The notes: a model not told the origin generated them from the letters alone. 64,000 nt of DNA from Acidobacteria bacterium RIFCSPLOWO2_12_FULL_66_21 (GCA_001767455.1 MELC01000080.1:20860-84859), one strand, 5' to 3'. Counted from the stretch's first letter, positions 1-11,382 are shown. Program-made: numbers and translations.

Positions 1-2
1 TG

Positions 3-821
3 CTCGACAGCCGGGGGCAGGTGCCGGAGGCGAACCGCACGGCGGTCGCCCACGCGATCGGTGCGGGCATCGACGTGGTGCTGGCGACGGGGCGGAGGTA
101 CGATTTCGCGCGGCCCATCGTCGACCGGCTGGAGGGCCCACTGACCCTCATTCTCAGCAACGGCGCCATGGTGAAGACGCGGGAAGGGCGGACGCTCATG
201 CGGCACCTGTTGCCGCGCGAGGTCGCGCGCGACGTGCTCGCGCGCGTCCCGCAGCACCGCGACAGCGCGGCGGTCATCTTCGATCGGCCGCGCGAGGGGC
301 AGGTCGTGTACGAGGCCATCGACTGGGAGCATCCGCAGCATCACCGTTTCTTCGCGTCGAACCGCCCGTTCCTTTCGGAGATCGCTCCGCTCGAGGCGTG
401 CCTGACGGAGGATCCCGTCCAGGTGATGTTCTCCGGCGGGTGCGCGCCGATGCGCGCGCTGTTCGACGAGCTCGCCGGCGTGGACGGGTCCGCCGCCGCG
501 TCGAGGTCGGCGCCGTACTCGGTCGCGCTGACGGAATACGGGCATCGTGATTTTTCCCTGGTCGACGTCGTCCGTGCCGGCTGCTCGAAAGGCACCGCGC
601 TCGGCGAATGGGCGCGTGCGCGTGGATTTGCGCCCGGCGAGGTCATGGCCATCGGCGACAACCTCAACGACCTGGCGATGCTGGAATTCGCCGGCACCCC
701 CATCCTGATGGGAAACGCGCTCGCCGAGCTGAAGGCGCGCGGATGGGCCGTCACATCGACGAACGACGAAGCCGGGGTCGCGTGCGCGATCGAGACGTTC
801 GTCTTTCCGAAGGCGTCCTGA
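3..821 (+). CDS. HAD-superfamily (Cof-type) phosphatase, 5' end outside the window
   Basis: The frame is open from the window edge and the first visible residues (LDSRGQVPEANR) match what follows the DxDGTLL motif of Cof-type HAD phosphatases, so the catalytic Asp pair lies just upstream. Visible landmarks are ATGRR near residue 27, a lysine in CSKGTAL, and the motif IV Asp pair in GDNLNDLAML near residue 215. Family members hydrolyse small phosphorylated metabolites in the cytoplasm; the substrate cannot be read from sequence. An internal GTG at 21 could be mistaken for the start but would remove the catalytic motif. The ABC exporter begins 1 nt after the stop, so the two are probably co-transcribed. 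Confidence 0.85.
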   Translation, partial: LDSRGQVPEANRTAVAHAIGAGIDVVLATGRRYDFARPIVDRLEGPLTLILSNGAMVKTREGRTLMRHLLPREVARDVLARVPQHRDSAAVIFDRPREGQVVYEAIDWEHPQHHRFFASNRPFLSEIAPLEACLTEDPVQVMFSGGCAPMRALFDELAGVDGSAAASRSAPYSVALTEYGHRDFSLVDVVRAGCSKGTALGEWARARGFAPGEVMAIGDNLNDLAMLEFAGTPILMGNALAELKARGWAVTSTNDEAGVACAIETFVFPKAS

Positions 822-822
822 C

Positions 823-2757
823 GTGGCAATGGGCATAGGCGGGCTGCGGCTCCCGAAGTCCGAGCGGACGCGCGGGTCCCGGGCGTTCGACAAGGGGCCC
901 GCGGCGGCCGCGCCGGAGCGGACGAAGACGAAGGCGCTGACCTCCGCCGCCTGGCAGGAGGCGAAGGCGCTCGTGTGGGGGCGCCGCGGGCGGCTCGCCG
1001 TCGGGCTGGCGCTGATGCTCGTCAACCGCCTGTCCGGCCTCGTGCTCCCCCTCACGTCGAAGTACCTGATCGACGACGTGATTGGGAAGTCGCGCGCCGA
1101 GCTGCTGATGCCGCTGGCCTTCGCGGCCGGCGCCGCCACTCTCGTCCAGGCCGTGACCTCGTTCGCGCTGTCCCAGGTGCTCGGCGTTGCGGCCCAGCGC
1201 GCCATCACCGACATGCGCCGCCGCGTGGAGGCGCACGTCGCGCGCCTGCCCATCACCTATTTCGATTCGACGCAGTCGGGCGTGCTCATCTCGCGCATCA
1301 TGACCGACGCCGAAGGGATCAGGAACCTGGTCGGCACCGGCCTCGTGCAGCTCACCGGCAGCGTCGTGACGGCCATCGCCGCGCTCGGGTACCTCTTCTA
1401 CCTCAATTGGTGGCTGACATCGGTCACGCTGCTGGCGCTCATCGTCTTCGGCGGCGCGATGGCGGTCGCCTTCAAGCGCCTGCGGCCGCTCTTCCGCGAA
1501 CGCGGCAAAATCAACGCGGAAGTCACCGGCCGGCTGAACGAGACGCTCGGCGGCATCCGCATCGTCAAGACGTATACGGCGGAGAAGCGCGAGGAGCTCG
1601 TGTTCACCAGGGGCGTGCATCGCCTCTATCGCAACATCGCGAAGTCGATCACGGGCGTCTCGTCCATCACCGCGTTCTCGACCGTCATCGTTGGCGCGAT
1701 CGGCGTGCTGATGATCGTCATGGGCGGCCGGTCGATTCTCGCGGGCCAGATGACGCTCGGCGAGTTCATCACCTACATCTTCTTCACCGGCCTGATGGCC
1801 GCGCCCGTCGTGCAGATTGCCTCCATCGGCACGCAGATCAGCGAGGCCTTCGCGGGCCTCGACCGCATTCACGAGCTGATGGCCATGCGGACCGAGGACG
1901 ACGAGGACAGCACGCGGGCGCCGCTCGGTGAGATCGACGGGGAGGTCGCGTTCGACCGCGTGAGCTTCGCGTACAACCCGGGCGTGCTCGTGCTGAAGGA
2001 GGTCAGCTTCCGGGCGCCCGCGGGCACCACGACCGCGCTCGTCGGCTCCAGCGGATCCGGCAAGAGCACGCTCATCAGCCTCGTGATGGCGTTCAACCGG
2101 CCGCTGACGGGCCGCGTGATTGTCGACGGCCGGGATCTCGCGACGATCAGGCTCCGCGACTTCCGGTCGCAGCTCGGCGTGGTGCTCCAGGACAATTTCC
2201 TGTTCGACGGGACGATTGGCGACAACATCCGCTACGGGCGCAAGGACGCGACGATGGAACAGATCCGGGAGGTGAGCCGGATCGCGCACGCCGACGAATT
2301 CATCGAGGAGTTCGAGCACAAGTACGAGACGGTCGTCGGCGAGCGGGGCGTGAAGCTGTCGGGCGGGCAGCGGCAGCGCGTCGCGATCGCGCGGGCGATC
2401 CTGGCCGATCCGCGCATCCTGGTGCTGGACGAAGCCACCTCGAGCCTCGACAGCGAGAGCGAGGCGCTCATCCAGGACGGCCTCCGATCGCTCCGCGCCG
2501 GGCGCACCACGTTCGTCATCGCGCACCGGCTGTCCACGATCCGCAGCGCGGACCAGATCCTCGTCCTCGAGCACGGCGAGATCGTCGAGCGCGGCACGCA
2601 CCACGAGCTGCTGGCCTTCGCCGGCCGCTACCGCACGCTCTACGACAAGCAGTACGACCTGGAGTCGGATCGCTTCATCAACCCGGGCGAGGATTTTACG
2701 CCGGAAGCGCCCAAGACGACGATCTCGGTCCCGGTACGTCCGGACCGGGCGCTTTAG
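823..2757 (+). CDS. ABC exporter, fused permease and ATPase (MsbA-like)
   Basis: A 644-residue half-transporter with the usual order: about six membrane helices (residues 60-340), then a nucleotide-binding domain with Walker A GSSGSGKST near 407, signature LSGGQ near 512, Walker B ILVLDEA near 532 and an H-loop histidine (IAHRLST). Members form homodimers that export lipids, peptides or drugs across the inner membrane; the substrate here is unknown. The start is GTG, 1 nt after the HAD gene stop, with an alternative ATG two codons later. The TAG stop is the first three bases of a tandem 7-bp repeat that runs to the ettA start. Confidence 0.9.
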   Translation: MAMGIGGLRLPKSERTRGSRAFDKGPAAAAPERTKTKALTSAAWQEAKALVWGRRGRLAVGLALMLVNRLSGLVLPLTSKYLIDDVIGKSRAELLMPLAFAAGAATLVQAVTSFALSQVLGVAAQRAITDMRRRVEAHVARLPITYFDSTQSGVLISRIMTDAEGIRNLVGTGLVQLTGSVVTAIAALGYLFYLNWWLTSVTLLALIVFGGAMAVAFKRLRPLFRERGKINAEVTGRLNETLGGIRIVKTYTAEKREELVFTRGVHRLYRNIAKSITGVSSITAFSTVIVGAIGVLMIVMGGRSILAGQMTLGEFITYIFFTGLMAAPVVQIASIGTQISEAFAGLDRIHELMAMRTEDDEDSTRAPLGEIDGEVAFDRVSFAYNPGVLVLKEVSFRAPAGTTTALVGSSGSGKSTLISLVMAFNRPLTGRVIVDGRDLATIRLRDFRSQLGVVLQDNFLFDGTIGDNIRYGRKDATMEQIREVSRIAHADEFIEEFEHKYETVVGERGVKLSGGQRQRVAIARAILADPRILVLDEATSSLDSESEALIQDGLRSLRAGRTTFVIAHRLSTIRSADQILVLEHGEIVERGTHHELLAFAGRYRTLYDKQYDLESDRFINPGEDFTPEAPKTTISVPVRPDRAL

Positions 2758-2817
2758 TCGATAGTCGATAGTCGATAGTCAAAGTCCAAGTCAAAGTCAA
2801 AGTCGAAGTCGAAGTCG
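2755..2817 (+). repeat. Tandem short repeat (7-bp then 6-bp units) filling a stop-to-start gap
   Basis: Three copies of TAGTCGA are followed by AAGTCA/AAGTCG hexamers. The array begins with the TAG stop of the ABC exporter and ends exactly at the ATG of ettA, so the whole intergenic space is repeat. No separate ribosome binding site other than the AAG-rich units is visible. Confidence 0.9.
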
Positions 2818-4491
<1,674 letters not shown>

Positions 4492-4523
4492 AGCGCCTGC
4501 GGCCCGAGCGAGCGGCCGGGGCC

Positions 4524-4620
4524 CCCAACGCGGCACCCGCGTTGGGATGGCCTAGCCGGAGGGCAGCCCGGCGAAGCCGGGCCCGGGAGCGAGCGCGCGT
4601 GGGGGTGGGGGCCCACGCGC
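4524..4620. repeat. Cluster of three perfect inverted repeats (REP-like)
   Basis: Three hairpins follow each other between ettA and the TAXI gene: CCCAACGCGG/CCGCGTTGGG (4524-4546, 10-bp stem, 3-nt loop), GCCCGGC/GCCGGGC (4566-4582, 3-nt loop) and GCGCGTGGG/CCCACGCGC (4595-4603 with 4612-4620). None is followed by a T run, so they look like REP-type palindromes rather than simple terminators, though they could protect or end the ettA transcript. Confidence 0.8.
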
Positions 4621-4656
4621 AGTGATGGATGCAGACAAGGGGGTCGAGACGGCACG

Positions 4657-5622
4657 ATGTTGATTACGCGCACGGCCGTGGCCGTAATTTGTGCCGCGTT
4701 GTCCACGGCCTGCGGCGGGGGCGGGGCCTCGCGGTCACAGTTCCTCTCCATCGCGACCGGCGGAACCGGTGGCGTGTACTACCCGTACGGCGGCGGCATC
4801 GCGAAGGTGCTGAACGAGAGCGTGCCGGGCGTGCGGGCGACCGCGGAAGTCACCGCGGCGTCGGTCGACAACCTCAAACTGATTCGCGCGGGCAAGGCGG
4901 ACATCGCGTTCGCGCTGGCCGACACGCTGGCCGACGCCGTGGCCGCGCGCGGGGCGTTCGCCGGCGGTGCGCCGGTACCGGCGGCCAGCCTGGCGGTCCT
5001 GTACTCCAACTACACTCAGCTCGTGACGCTCGCCTCGTCCGGCCTCAGCTCGGTCGCCGCGCTGCGGGGGAGAGTCGTGTCCACCGGTTCGCCGGGCAGC
5101 GGCACGGAGGTGATTGCGTTCCGCGTGCTGCGCGCCGCGGGCCTCGATCCGGATCGCGACGTCAGCCGGCAGGCGCTCGGCGTGTCCGAGTCGGCCGACG
5201 CGCTCAAAGACGGAAAGGTGGACGCGTTCTTCTGGAGCGGCGGCCTGCCCACCCCGTCCGTGCAGGATCTGTCGCACACCTCGGGCATCACCATTCGACT
5301 GATTCCGAGCGCGGACCTCGTGCCTGCCCTGCGGCGCGACTTCGGCAACCTGTACTTCCCGCTCGAGGTTCCCGGCGGCACCTATCCGGCTGTGAACGCG
5401 CCAATCCCCGTGGTGGGCGTCGCCAACGTGCTCGTGGTGCACCGCTCGATGCCCGACGATCTCGCGTACAGGATCACGCGCGCGCTGTTCGAGCACCAGG
5501 CGGAGCTTGCAGCGATTCACCCGGAGGCCCGGCACCTGTCCCTGGAAACAGCCGTTACCGGCTCCCCAGCGCCCCTCCATCCGGGCGCGCTCCGCTACTA
5601 CAACGAACGAGGCGTGAAATAA
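4657..5622 (+). CDS. TAXI-family TRAP transporter substrate-binding lipoprotein
   Basis: A 321-residue exported protein with a short hydrophobic leader ending in STAC (Cys19), followed by the TAXI hallmark TGGTGGVYYPYGG near residue 36. Later segments (VTAASVDNLKLI, a KVDAFFWSGG stretch) are typical of this periplasmic binding-protein family, which captures carboxylates such as glutamate or 2-oxoglutarate for a TRAP permease. The fused TRAP permease gene begins 71 nt downstream, so the two form one transporter. The lipobox is imperfect (Ser at -3), but soluble and lipidated forms both exist. Confidence 0.88.
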   Translation: MLITRTAVAVICAALSTACGGGGASRSQFLSIATGGTGGVYYPYGGGIAKVLNESVPGVRATAEVTAASVDNLKLIRAGKADIAFALADTLADAVAARGAFAGGAPVPAASLAVLYSNYTQLVTLASSGLSSVAALRGRVVSTGSPGSGTEVIAFRVLRAAGLDPDRDVSRQALGVSESADALKDGKVDAFFWSGGLPTPSVQDLSHTSGITIRLIPSADLVPALRRDFGNLYFPLEVPGGTYPAVNAPIPVVGVANVLVVHRSMPDDLAYRITRALFEHQAELAAIHPEARHLSLETAVTGSPAPLHPGALRYYNERGVK

Positions 5623-5693
5623 CCGGCCTGCGCTTCGCTCCGGCAGGGTTCGCCGTGCCATAGACGGATGCGGCATAATCACCGCATCTCAGC

Positions 5694-7616
5694 ATGCTCC
5701 CGGCGCCCGACCTCCCGATTCCGTCCGACGAAGCGCCCGTGCGGCAGCTTGCCGGCTTCGCGGGGCGCCTGGCGGCGGTGCTGTCCGTCGGGCTCTCCCT
5801 CTACGCGCTCTACTGGGTCCTCTTCGTCGTCCAGCCGCAGGTTTATCGTGTCAGCTTCCTGCTCGTCGCGCTCGTCCTGAGCTTTCTGCTCTTTCCACTG
5901 CGCAGGGGCGACCTTCGTGGCGTGTCGGGCTTCGACTGGGCCCTCGTCGCAGCGGCCGTGGTCACGCTCGCATGGCCGCTCGTCGATTTCAACGCGTTCA
6001 TCTATCGCGCCGCTGATCCGCGGCCGATCGACCTGGTGCTCGGCTCGGTGGCGATCCTGCTCGTGCTCGAGGCGACGCGCCGTTCGGTCGGCGCGATTCT
6101 CCCGGTCACCGCGGTCGTGTTCCTCATGTACGCCTACGCCGGCCCCTCCTTCGATCGCATCGGTCTGCCGCTTCTCGCGCATCGCGGGTACAACATCGAC
6201 CGTCTGATCGGGACGCTCTACATGACGCTCGAAGGCGTCTTCGGCGTTCCGCTCGACGTCGCCGCCACCTACATCATCCTCTTCACGATCTACGGCGCGG
6301 TGCTCGAGTACTCCGGCGCCGGCGGATTCTTCATCAACTGGGCCTTGGCGGCGATGGGGCGGTCCCGTTCCGGGGCGGGACCGGGACGCACGGTGACGCT
6401 CGCGGGCTTCCTGCTCGGCACCGTGTCGGGCAGCGGCGTGGCCACGACCGTGATGCTCGGATCGGTGTCGTGGCCGCTCCTGAAGCGCGCGGGTTACAAG
6501 CCCGAGACGGGGGGCGCGATCCTCTCTGCCGCCGGCATCGGCGCGCTGCTCTCGCCGCCGACGCTCGGCGCCGCCGCGTTCCTCATCGCGGAGTTCCTGC
6601 GGATCTCATACCTGCAGGTGCTCGTGATGGCCACCATCCCCACGATCCTGTACTACCTGTCCATCTTCCTGATGATCGAGGCGGACTCGCGGCGTCTCGG
6701 CACGCGTCCCGCGCCGGCGGATGCTCCGGGACTGTGGGAGCTGACCAGGACGTATTGGTACCATTTCTCGTCGCTCGCCGCGATCGCGGTGCTGATGGTG
6801 ATGGGCCTGTCGGCATTCCGCGCCGTGTTCTGGGCGACAGCGCTCGCCTTCGCTCTCAGCTTCGTTCGCCGCGAGACGGCGCTGACGCCGCGGCGCCTGC
6901 TGACGGCGCTCCGCGCGGGCGGCTCCGGTGTTCTCGGCGTCTCTGGAACGACCGCCACGGCCGGCATCATCGTCGGGGTGGTGACGCTGACGGGCCTCGG
7001 CCTGAAGATCGCAGGCATCATTGTCTCGCTCGCGGGAGGTCATCTGTTTCTGACGGTGGCGTACTCCGCCGTCGCCGTCTGGCTCCTCGGGCTGGCCGTG
7101 CCGGTGACCGCCTCCTACATCATCGCGGCCGTGATGGTCGCCCCGGCGCTCGTGCAGGCCGGGGTGCCGGAGGTCGCCGCGCACATGTTCATCTTCTACT
7201 ACGCCGTCCTCTCGGAGGTGAGTCCCCCGACGGCGCTGTCTCCGTTCGCGGCGGCCGCGATCACCGGTGGCAACCCGTTCACGACGATGATGCTGACGTG
7301 GAAGTACACGCTGCCGGCGTTTCTGGTGCCGTTCGTGTTCACGTTGAGCCGGGAAGGTCTCGGGGTGCTGCTGCAGGCGCCCGCGCGCGAGATCGTATCG
7401 GCATCGCTGACCGCAGCGATTGGTGTGGGCGCGCTGGCGGGCGGGTTCGGCGGATGGATCCGACGGGCGGCCTCAGCTCCCGAGCGCGTGGCGCTCGTCG
7501 CGAGCGGCTTGCTTCTGTTCTATGCCGCCCGATGGGCGGATGTCGCGGGCCTCACCATTACTGTCGTGGTCGTGTTCTTGCACTTTGCGAGGCAACCCAG
7601 GGTGAGTGACGTGTGA
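5694..7616 (+). CDS. TRAP transporter permease, fused small and large subunits (4TM/12TM)
   Basis: A 640-residue polytopic membrane protein with some 15-17 hydrophobic segments. The region after residue 160 carries the DctM-type large-subunit pattern, including GSGVATTVMLGS and ASYIIAAVMVAP. In TAXI-type TRAP systems the small and large membrane subunits are commonly fused, as here, and use a sodium gradient to import the substrate delivered by the binding protein encoded just upstream. ATG at 5694 follows a possible -10 (CATAAT) in a short ATGCGG/CCGCAT inverted repeat. Confidence 0.9.
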   Translation: MLPAPDLPIPSDEAPVRQLAGFAGRLAAVLSVGLSLYALYWVLFVVQPQVYRVSFLLVALVLSFLLFPLRRGDLRGVSGFDWALVAAAVVTLAWPLVDFNAFIYRAADPRPIDLVLGSVAILLVLEATRRSVGAILPVTAVVFLMYAYAGPSFDRIGLPLLAHRGYNIDRLIGTLYMTLEGVFGVPLDVAATYIILFTIYGAVLEYSGAGGFFINWALAAMGRSRSGAGPGRTVTLAGFLLGTVSGSGVATTVMLGSVSWPLLKRAGYKPETGGAILSAAGIGALLSPPTLGAAAFLIAEFLRISYLQVLVMATIPTILYYLSIFLMIEADSRRLGTRPAPADAPGLWELTRTYWYHFSSLAAIAVLMVMGLSAFRAVFWATALAFALSFVRRETALTPRRLLTALRAGGSGVLGVSGTTATAGIIVGVVTLTGLGLKIAGIIVSLAGGHLFLTVAYSAVAVWLLGLAVPVTASYIIAAVMVAPALVQAGVPEVAAHMFIFYYAVLSEVSPPTALSPFAAAAITGGNPFTTMMLTWKYTLPAFLVPFVFTLSREGLGVLLQAPAREIVSASLTAAIGVGALAGGFGGWIRRAASAPERVALVASGLLLFYAARWADVAGLTITVVVVFLHFARQPRVSDV

Positions 7617-7746
7617 AGACCGGCGGCAAAGCAAGACTGCGCAGGCACTTGCAGCCTGGCGTCGGATATCCGGAAGCGGACGGTTCACCGCGGCCGCGTT
7701 TTTTGGGCTGTCGAAAAGTGGCACCACTGCCGAGAATTGTCCACAG

Positions 7747-8337
7747 ATGACTGGACCCTTGCGAAGCAGGGAGAGTGCTGTCGAGGCGCCGGCGCGCCGC
7801 GCGCATCCGTCGCGCGAGGCCGGGTTCACGCTCATCGACATGCTCTTCGTGGTGGGCCTCATCGGCCTGCTCTCGTCGCTGGCGGTTCCCGGGCTGGTGC
7901 GCGCGCGAGGGGCCGCGCAAGCCACGTCGGCCATCGGGTCGCTGGGTCTCGTCAACAGCGGCGAGCTGAGCTACGCGATCACCTGCGGCCTAGGCTTCTA
8001 CGCGCCGGATTTGCCGACGCTCGGCATCCCCTCGCCTGGAATGACCGAGGCCTTTCTTCCCGCCGAGCTGACCCAGGGGGCGACAGTCATCAAGAGCGGC
8101 TTCATCCTGAGCCTCGCCGGAACGGTCCATCCCAGCTCGCCCGCCACGTGCAACGGCGTCGCGCCAGGCGGCTCGTCGGCCTCGTACGCCGCCGTAGCGG
8201 ACCCGATCGACCTCACTGGGCAGACCCCGCGGTTTTTCGGGACCAACAGCGACGGCCTGATCTATGAGGACGGCACGACGCTCTCCCTCACGATGCCTGA
8301 AACGGGCTCGCCTCCGAGCGGCCACCCGATAAGGTAA
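7747..8337 (+). CDS. Prepilin-type protein (type IV pilin / pseudopilin-like)
   Basis: The ATG at 7747 gives a 196-residue protein with a basic leader of 26 residues ending in Gly, followed by FTLIDMLFVVGLIGLLSSLA, a class III (prepilin peptidase) signal and hydrophobic N-terminal helix. The position-5 acidic residue is Asp instead of the usual Glu. The remaining globular domain (two cysteines, Gly/Ser/Thr-rich) resembles single pseudopilin-like proteins common in Acidobacteriota. The frame is open upstream to 7606, inside the TRAP gene, but that extension would place the signal far inside the protein. The export machinery is not encoded nearby. Confidence 0.75.
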   Translation: MTGPLRSRESAVEAPARRAHPSREAGFTLIDMLFVVGLIGLLSSLAVPGLVRARGAAQATSAIGSLGLVNSGELSYAITCGLGFYAPDLPTLGIPSPGMTEAFLPAELTQGATVIKSGFILSLAGTVHPSSPATCNGVAPGGSSASYAAVADPIDLTGQTPRFFGTNSDGLIYEDGTTLSLTMPETGSPPSGHPIR

Positions 8338-8393
8338 CGGGCCCGAACCGGAGGTTTTCTGGTATCGTTAGCGCTTCCATCTGGAGGCCAGCG

Positions 8394-11315
8394 ATGCTCA
8401 GACGCGCCACGCGTTCCGCATTCATATCGGTCGTGCTGCTTGCGGCCTTCGCCGCCCTGTCGGCCGCGCAGACGATCACCAGTCCGAAACAGCAGTTCGG
8501 GTTCACCATCGGCGATGATTACCATCTCGCCACCTACACGCAGTTCGTCGAGTACTGGCAGAAGCTCGATAAGGAATCCACCCGGATGCAGGTCATCGAG
8601 ATCGGCAAGACGGAGGAGGGCCGGCCGCACCTGGCGGCGATCGTAACGGCGCCAGAGAACTTCGCGAAACTGGATCGATACAAGCAGATTGCGCAGCAGA
8701 TGCACCGCGCGCGCGGCCTGACCGACGACCAGGCGCGGGCGCTCGCGAAGGAAGGCAAGGCGGTTGTCTGGATTGACGGCGGTCTGCATGCGACGGAAGT
8801 CGTCGGCGCGCACCAGTTGATGGAGACGGTGTACCAACTGGTGAGCCGGACGGACGAGGAGACGAACCGCATTCTCCGCGACGTCATCCTCATTGCCGTG
8901 CACGCGAATCCGGACGGGATGCAGATGGTCTCGAAGTGCTACATGCAGAATCCGGATCCCGCGCAGCGCCGGACCTGCAGCCCGCGGCTGTACAACAAGT
9001 ACGCCGGGCACGACAACAACCGCGACCTGTACATGTCGAACGTGAAGGAATCCCAGAACATGAACAAGCTCATGTACTGGGAGTGGCTGCCGCAGATCAT
9101 GTACAACCATCACCAGACCGGCCCGGCCGGCACGGTGCTCTTTTCGCCCCCCTTCCGCGATCCCTTCAACTACAACTTCGATCCGATGATCGTCACGGGC
9201 CTGGACATGGTCGGCGCGGCCATGCATCACCGCTTCCTGCAGGAAGGCAAGCCGGGCTTCACGATGCGCTCGGGCTCGTCCTACTCGACGTGGTGGAACG
9301 GCGGCCTGCGGACGACCGCGTACTTCCAGAACATCATCGGTCTCCTGACGGAGATCATCGGCAATCCGACGCCGATGGCGATCCCGCCGACGCCAGGCAT
9401 GATCCTTCCGCGCGGCGACCTGCCCGCGCCGATCGAGCCGCAGCAGTGGCACTTCCGGCAGTCGATTGATTACTCGGTCACCGCGAACTACGCGGTGCTC
9501 GACCTCGCGTCGCGCTACAAGGACCAGTTCCTCTACAACATCTACAAGATGGGCGCGAACCAGATCGAACGGGGGTCGCGCGACCACTGGACCATCTCCA
9601 ATGAGGATATGGTGCGGCTGCGGGCCGCCATGCCCACCCCCGCTTCCGCTCCTGCGGCAGGCGCCGGGCAGGGTGGCCGGGGCGGCCGAGGCGGCCGCGG
9701 CGCGGCTCCGGCTGCCGGTGGTGATGCGCCGGCCGGCGATACCGGCCAGGGCGGAGGCCGCGGCGGACGCGGCAGCGGGCTGACCCTCGCGACCTACAAC
9801 TCGGTGTTGAAGGATCCCGCCCGCCGTGACCCGCACGTTTTCGTCATTCCTTCAGAGCAGGCTGACCCGGCCACGGCGACGAAGTTCGTCAACGCCCTTC
9901 GCTACATCGGCGTCGAGGTCTCGCAGGCGACGGCGCCGTTGAGCGCCAGCGGCAAAACGTATCCCGCGGGCTCGTACGTCGTGAAGACGGCGCAAGCCGG
10001 GCGCGCGCACGTGCTCGACATGTTCGAGCCGCAGGATCATCCGAACGACATGGACGAGCGCGGGATCCCGCGGCGTCCGTACGACAACGCCGGGTGGACG
10101 CTCGCGTACCAGATGGGCGTGAAGTTCGATCGGCTGTTCGACGATGTGAACGGACCGCTCAAGGAGATTACGGGCCTCGCCACTCCGATCCCGGGCGCGA
10201 TTACCGGGACTGCGACCGCGGGCTATCTCCTGTCGCCGTCGATCAACGACTCCTTCACCATCGCCAACCGCGTGCTGAAGGCGAACGGCGACGTGTATCG
10301 CCTCGGCCCCCTCAACGCGGTCGGCAAGACGTATCCGGCCGGCTCGTTGTACGTGCCTGCCACGGCGATCTCGACGCCCATCGTGCAGAAGGGCGCGCAG
10401 GATCTCGGCGTGAACGTGGAACGCTTCGTGACAGCCGTTGGTGGCGCGACCAAGCTTGCCGTCCGGCGGATCGCGCTCTGGGACTCGCCGACCGGCTCGA
10501 TGCCATCCGGGTGGACACGGTTCCTGCTGGAACGCTTCGAGTTCCCGTTCACCGTCGTGTGCGGCGCCGGGTTCGATGACGCGAACCTGCGCGCGAAGTA
10601 CGACGTCATCGTGATGCCGTCCGGCGCGGCGTTCCGCGCGGGCGGCGGCGGAGGCCGCGGTGGTGGCGGCGGCGACGAGCCACCCGCGACACCCGGTGCT
10701 CCTGCGGCCGCGACCGCCGCGCGGTCGAGCGATCCCGATCTCCGGAGCCTGTGCGAGGTCACCTCGGGCACGGGCACCGGCGCGACGGCGGACGCGAACG
10801 TGAAGAAGTTCGTCGAGTCCGGCGGCACCGTCATCGCGGCGGGAAACGCCGCGCGCGCGATCGCCGACACGCTCGGCCTTCCGGTCACCGACTACCTCGT
10901 CGAACGTCAGCCCGGCGAGGAGGACCGTCACCTCGGCTCTGACAAGTTCTATGTGCCGGGCTCCATCCTGCGTGTCGCGGTTGACCCCGGCGCGCCTTCG
11001 GCGGCGGGCGCCGAGGATCATATCGACGTCTTCTTCAACAACAGCCCGGTGTTCCGCCTGGCGCCGAACGCCGCGGGACGCGGGATACGTCCGGTAATGT
11101 GGTTCGACTCCGATCGCCCGCTCCGCAGCGGGTGGGCGTGGGGACAGAATTACCTCGAGGGCGGCACGACCGCGTTCGAGGCCTCGGTGGGACAGGGCAC
11201 CGTCTACGCGTTCGGCCCGGAGATCACCTTCCGCGGGCAGCCGCACGGCACCTTCAAGTTCCTGTTCAACGGGATCTATCTGGCAGGGAAGAGCGGGGCC
11301 GGGGGAACGCAGTAA
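8394..11315 (+). CDS. Large secreted M14-family zinc carboxypeptidase-like protein
   Basis: A 973-residue protein with a Sec signal peptide (residues 1-26) and an M14 peptidase domain: zinc motif HATE at 132-135, then AVHANPDGMQ. Two low-complexity Gly/Arg stretches (near 423-462 and 749-765) separate the peptidase domain from a long C-terminal region that includes a Rossmann-like segment. Related giant M14 proteins are typical of Acidobacteriota and Gemmatimonadota and probably degrade exogenous peptides in the periplasm or outside. A clear GGAGG lies 7 nt upstream of ATG. A second member is at 49361-52360. The stop codon merges into a 7-bp repeat. Confidence 0.85.
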   Translation: MLRRATRSAFISVVLLAAFAALSAAQTITSPKQQFGFTIGDDYHLATYTQFVEYWQKLDKESTRMQVIEIGKTEEGRPHLAAIVTAPENFAKLDRYKQIAQQMHRARGLTDDQARALAKEGKAVVWIDGGLHATEVVGAHQLMETVYQLVSRTDEETNRILRDVILIAVHANPDGMQMVSKCYMQNPDPAQRRTCSPRLYNKYAGHDNNRDLYMSNVKESQNMNKLMYWEWLPQIMYNHHQTGPAGTVLFSPPFRDPFNYNFDPMIVTGLDMVGAAMHHRFLQEGKPGFTMRSGSSYSTWWNGGLRTTAYFQNIIGLLTEIIGNPTPMAIPPTPGMILPRGDLPAPIEPQQWHFRQSIDYSVTANYAVLDLASRYKDQFLYNIYKMGANQIERGSRDHWTISNEDMVRLRAAMPTPASAPAAGAGQGGRGGRGGRGAAPAAGGDAPAGDTGQGGGRGGRGSGLTLATYNSVLKDPARRDPHVFVIPSEQADPATATKFVNALRYIGVEVSQATAPLSASGKTYPAGSYVVKTAQAGRAHVLDMFEPQDHPNDMDERGIPRRPYDNAGWTLAYQMGVKFDRLFDDVNGPLKEITGLATPIPGAITGTATAGYLLSPSINDSFTIANRVLKANGDVYRLGPLNAVGKTYPAGSLYVPATAISTPIVQKGAQDLGVNVERFVTAVGGATKLAVRRIALWDSPTGSMPSGWTRFLLERFEFPFTVVCGAGFDDANLRAKYDVIVMPSGAAFRAGGGGGRGGGGGDEPPATPGAPAAATAARSSDPDLRSLCEVTSGTGTGATADANVKKFVESGGTVIAAGNAARAIADTLGLPVTDYLVERQPGEEDRHLGSDKFYVPGSILRVAVDPGAPSAAGAEDHIDVFFNNSPVFRLAPNAAGRGIRPVMWFDSDRPLRSGWAWGQNYLEGGTTAFEASVGQGTVYAFGPEITFRGQPHGTFKFLFNGIYLAGKSGAGGTQ

Positions 11316-11342
11316 CGTAGAACGTAGAAGGTAGAACGTAGA
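11315..11342 (+). repeat. Tandem 7-bp repeat, ACGTAGA type
   Basis: Four copies (ACGTAGA, ACGTAGA, AGGTAGA, ACGTAGA) start at the last base of the TAA stop of the M14 gene. The same unit recurs at 15079-15097, 29633-29652 and 31265-31292. Confidence 0.88.
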
Positions 11343-11345
11343 AAA

Positions 11346-11382
11346 GGGGCCGGTGCGAGATCGCGCCGGCCCCCGTTTGTTT
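11346..11382. terminator. Bidirectional terminator-like hairpin between convergent genes
   Basis: GGGGCCGG (11346-11353) pairs with CCGGCCCC (11366-11373) and is followed by CCGTTTGTTTC. It sits between the M14 gene stop and the convergent histone-like gene stop, and could serve both. Confidence 0.6.

Noticed and set aside
751-2604. 617-codon minus-strand frame opposite the ABC exporter
   Set aside because: Composition is Arg/Asp/His-rich with no motif; it is the antisense shadow of a high-GC gene.
7721-7740. TGGCAC resembling a -24 box upstream of the prepilin-like gene
   Set aside because: The -12 position reads CCGA instead of TTGC, so the invariant GC is absent.
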